A stretch of 64,000 nt of DNA, from NCBI GenBank assembly GCA_017631855.1, contig JAGBSP010000014.1:1-64000 (forward strand), written 5' to 3'. A program made the translations under genes and the position numbers. Positions 62,901 to 64,000 of the stretch are shown in pieces. The notes beneath the pieces are model-generated. The model worked only from the letters and a program-made list of their open reading frames with translations. It was not told the DNA's origin and ran no database searches. Numbering within the stretch: the stretch's first letter is position 1; each line of letters opens with the position of its first letter. Source of the DNA: Clostridia bacterium. GTDB lineage: Bacteria; Bacillota; Clostridia; Oscillospirales; CAG-272.

Positions 62901-63554
62901 AATGGCTCGCTTGGCGCGCTCGGATTCCTTCTCAAGCGGAACGACCTGCGCCTCGACCTCGGTAAAGACGTCGAGAATACGCGTCATATTGTCCTCGGTG
63001 GCGGCGAGACGGCGCTCAGTTTCGCTCTTTTTGTGACGGTACTTGGCAATGCCCGACGCGTCCTCAAAAATGCTTCGTCTCTCGTCGCTCTTGCGCGAAA
63101 TGATCTCAGCGATCTTACCCTGACCGATGATCGAATAACCGTCGCGTCCGACACCCGTGTTCATAAAGAGCTCGTAAATGTCGCGCAGACGAACTGCCTG
63201 ACGGTTGATATAGTATTCGCTCTCGCCCGAACGGTAATAGCGGCGAGTGACCGTGACCTCGTCGTAGGGGCAATCGAGTCTGCCAAAAAGATCGGTATTG
63301 TCAAAGGTTACCGAAACCTCGGCATAACCCATCGGACGACGGCTGTCCGCGCCGCCGAAGATGATGTCCTCCATCTTGGTTCCGCGGATACTCTTTGAGG
63401 ACACCTCTCCAAGCACCCAACGCATCGCGTCCGAAATATTCGATTTTCCGCTTCCGTTCGGTCCGACGATGACCGTCGTCCCCCCCTCAAAGGTCAGTTT
63501 GGTCTTGTCGGGAAAGGATTTAAAGCCCTGAAGCTCCAAGGATTTCAGATACAC
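59922..63554 (-). CDS. smc: Chromosome segregation protein SMC
   Basis: A 1210-residue SMC ATPase. N-terminal head with FKSFPDKTKL and Walker A GPNGSGKSN near 32-40, long coiled coils (about 170-500 and 680-1010), the hinge (about 515-640, with GGSFTGGSVR), and a C-terminal head with signature LSGGEQSFIAIALFF and the DEIEAALDEVN Walker B. It compacts and separates chromosomes with ScpA/B. The start is GTG, preceded by GGGAG. Followed by ftsY, a common Firmicutes arrangement, though rnc is not seen upstream. Confidence 0.97.
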   Translation of the reverse strand: MYLKSLELQGFKSFPDKTKLTFEGGTTVIVGPNGSGKSNISDAMRWVLGEVSSKSIRGTKMEDIIFGGADSRRPMGYAEVSVTFDNTDLFGRLDCPYDEVTVTRRYYRSGESEYYINRQAVRLRDIYELFMNTGVGRDGYSIIGQGKIAEIISRKSDERRSIFEDASGIAKYRHKKSETERRLAATEDNMTRILDVFTEVEAQVVPLEKESERAKRAIELLETKKRVDVQLWLYDTEKLRGDLNACEENFRRAEFDLQNADDSVKALEVQNDKLFEISRTNQTESELLLTQIREQTERNHALDSEHRITETNVLHTRELIASAEGAKESAIKSATAEEASGAAHLARIGEIEAELLVREGEHEAVAGEQAKAASEAEQLSFDVDRALSDIRVLEAERSAVDARIEFIDNAKTSDADKNVAVLREIESYEARSEEMKKQCAQVEKTVSDYDAAMAESGKEADRLTAELSELYGERHDENEKLTALRLQRDAAQQRIDTFKTMEQQFEGYSGSVRHVMKKYAEKAITDRHGNLCGKIYGPLSTVISVEDKYLTAIETALGPNLQHIVVEDESVAKAAMFALKKDQAGRATFFPLSSMKAQTPTQEMNEAIGFEGYIATADELVTSDKKFSEVVSSLLGRTLVFDTIDHATAMAKSLRYRVRAVTLDGQQINVGGSFTGGSVRQNGNILGRAGEIKRLEKEVGELSDKIGTIESSLKKLAEKISEREDDKDSAEQKISLIKVMRDSEQNRLDQLTAKLDANAALTEKLRADYGEKLRTEARYEEDRKELSARRVALDGQIAEISAARSEMDVRRNEALDRKADAESRMTAIVIAIGELKKDKETEERFVEETELRRESFIAAASEQDVRMAELSEKIREYERLLEENRKEYREGSEALDTLNTERSKLEEGNAEFQRKLSEVNAKMREKIQQKELIFKEYTRFENKLLSLRSEQDKLASRLWDEHELTRSDAVALGYPALEPATRAEAAAKQVECRNKLRSLGNVDLDAVNKYKEIKARYDYMSGQIKDLEAAKEELLGIIKQLEGEMETSFIDSFQQINENFNRVFSELFGGGSAELSLSDPDNVLESGIEIKAAPPGKIIKNLVQLSGGEQSFIAIALFFAILQVNPTPFCILDEIEAALDEVNVARFAEYIKRYASDTQFVLITHRRGTMEAANRLYGVTMPERGISKVLELDVGDISKKKGDDWDGIFG

Positions 63555-63625
63555 GGTAAGTCTCCCTTCGTTTCAAATTCTGTCGGGTTTATTATATATA
63601 ATATATAAATATACTCTAATATTAT

Positions 63626-63654
63626 ATTATAACCGATTTCTTGCATTTTTTCAA
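63626..63654 (-). promoter_or_regulatory. Promoter of smc-ftsY
   Basis: Minus strand TTGAAA (63654-63649), 17-bp spacer, TATAAT (63631-63626). The leader down to 63555 is very AT-rich. Confidence 0.65.
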
Positions 63655-63735
63655 GCACTTTCCGTCAACTTTCGATCCAAGGGCAAACTTTTTTCGCAAT
63701 TTTTTCTAATTTTTTTCAAGTTTTACGATTTTTTC

Positions 63736-63764
63736 TTGACAGAGGGGAAAAAGTGTGGTATAAT
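63736..63764 (+). promoter_or_regulatory. Consensus promoter of tRNA-Gln
   Basis: TTGACA (63736-63741), 17-bp spacer, TATAAT (63759-63764): perfect sigma-A consensus, ten bases before the tRNA. Confidence 0.9.
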
Positions 63765-63773
63765 AACCACCAA

Positions 63774-63848
63774 TGGGATGTCGCCAAGCGGTAAGGCACC
63801 AGACTTTGACTCTGGCACTCGTCGGTTCAAATCCGGCCATCCCAGCCA
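63774..63848 (+). tRNA. tRNA-Gln (anticodon TTG)
   Basis: A 75-nt cloverleaf: acceptor TGGGATG/CATCCCA, anticodon stem CCAGA/TCTGG around loop CTTTGAC (anticodon TTG), T-loop GTTCAAATC, discriminator G and encoded CCA. Confidence 0.95.
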
Positions 63849-63850
63849 AC

Positions 63851-63890
63851 AAAAAACGCACTTTTGTCTACCGACAAAGGTGCGTTTTTT
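63851..63890 (+). terminator. Terminator of tRNA-Gln
   Basis: AAAAAACGCAC / GTGCGTTTTTT outer stem with an inner TTTGTC/GACAAA, ending in a T-run. Confidence 0.9.
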
Positions 63891-64000
63891 GAATGATGTT
63901 TGCCTTTGGCAAATGATGTTGGCTACGCCAATGATGACGGCTACGCCTAATGATGTGTGGCTTCGCCACATTTTATGGCAAACATCGCATCATTGCGAGT
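63891..64000 (+). repeat. Array of hairpins separated by TGATG, right edge
   Basis: Four short hairpins, TTTGCC-TTT-GGCAAA (63899-63913), TTGGC-TAC-GCCAA (63919-63931), GGC-TAC-GCC (63939-63947) and TGTGGC-TTC-GCCACA (63956-63970), each preceded by TGATG. The array's start AATGATGTTTGCC is complementary to the later GGCAAACATCGCATCATT (63978-63995) apart from three unpaired bases, so the whole could fold as one multibranched structure. It continues past the window edge. No coding role is seen. Confidence 0.75.

Noticed and set aside
63723..63971. An 82-codon leftward ORF containing a GWPDLNRRVPESKSGALPLG-type peptide
   Set aside because: It is the antisense translation of tRNA-Gln, a known source of spurious protein annotations.

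Overview
The window looks like a chromosomal segment of a low-to-mid GC Gram-positive anaerobe of class Clostridia, probably an uncultured gut member. This is inferred from gene content and order: a V/A-type ATPase operon, formate-tetrahydrofolate ligase, a dgt-dnaG-rpoD operon, VanY and LCP envelope proteins, a yhbY-nadD-yqeK-lcp-rsfS-leuS block, strong AGGAGG ribosome binding sites, and many TTGACA-17-TATAAT promoters. Almost all of it is ordinary, densely packed housekeeping sequence. I see no prophage, CRISPR array, insertion sequence or rRNA.

Layout. Positions 1-143 hold a run of small hairpins ending in a terminator, possibly the 3' end of a structured RNA or repeat that starts outside the window. 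A MATE transporter follows (232-1629), then a leftward operon (DUF6062-like, mnmM, VanY-type carboxypeptidase), a divergent small-protein/MATE pair (4528-6023), and a low-GC L-serine dehydratase carrying an N-terminal helix-turn-helix (6113-7537). From 7783 to 16569 lies a complete leftward V/A-ATPase operon (H-I-K-E-C-F-A-B-D) whose c-subunit shows a sodium-binding pattern. Next come an unrecognised gene, an SHMT-like enzyme with unusual active-site motifs, tRNA-Arg(CCT) and a VanZ-like protein. The rightward block 19478-24141 carries fhs, tsaE, tsaB, rpiB, ispD and ispF.

Positions 24163-30320 hold the least understood cluster: two tandem near-identical TIM-barrel isomerases, then an acyltransferase-like protein, a creatininase-family amidase, a HAD-IIA phosphatase and an MFS transporter. 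A dispersed hairpin repeat (copies near 30.4, 52.3 and 58.9 kb) follows and supplies the last codons of RNase HI. A rightward operon (31272-36008) carries a NUDIX hydrolase, a degenerate GDPD-like protein, an SGNH hydrolase, a DUF1015 protein, a family-4 uracil-DNA glycosylase and an AEC transporter. Then come a HAD hydrolase, a large lipoprotein, the rpoD-dnaG-dgt operon, a 1150-residue ABC-FtsX fusion, aspartate kinase, an ABC exporter with a HIT protein, an FkbM methyltransferase, a lipoprotein, rpsU, leuS-rsfS, an LCP/yqeK/nadD/yhbY/rdgB operon and ftsY-smc. The window ends with tRNA-Gln(TTG), followed directly by an array of hairpins spaced by a TGATG sequence.

The most interesting items are the terminal hairpin arrays and mosaic intergenic repeats, the 24-30 kb cluster of unknown pathway, the HTH-serine dehydratase fusion, the divergent SHMT-like enzyme and the catalytically stripped GDPD-like protein. 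No feature here can be declared a new system from sequence alone.
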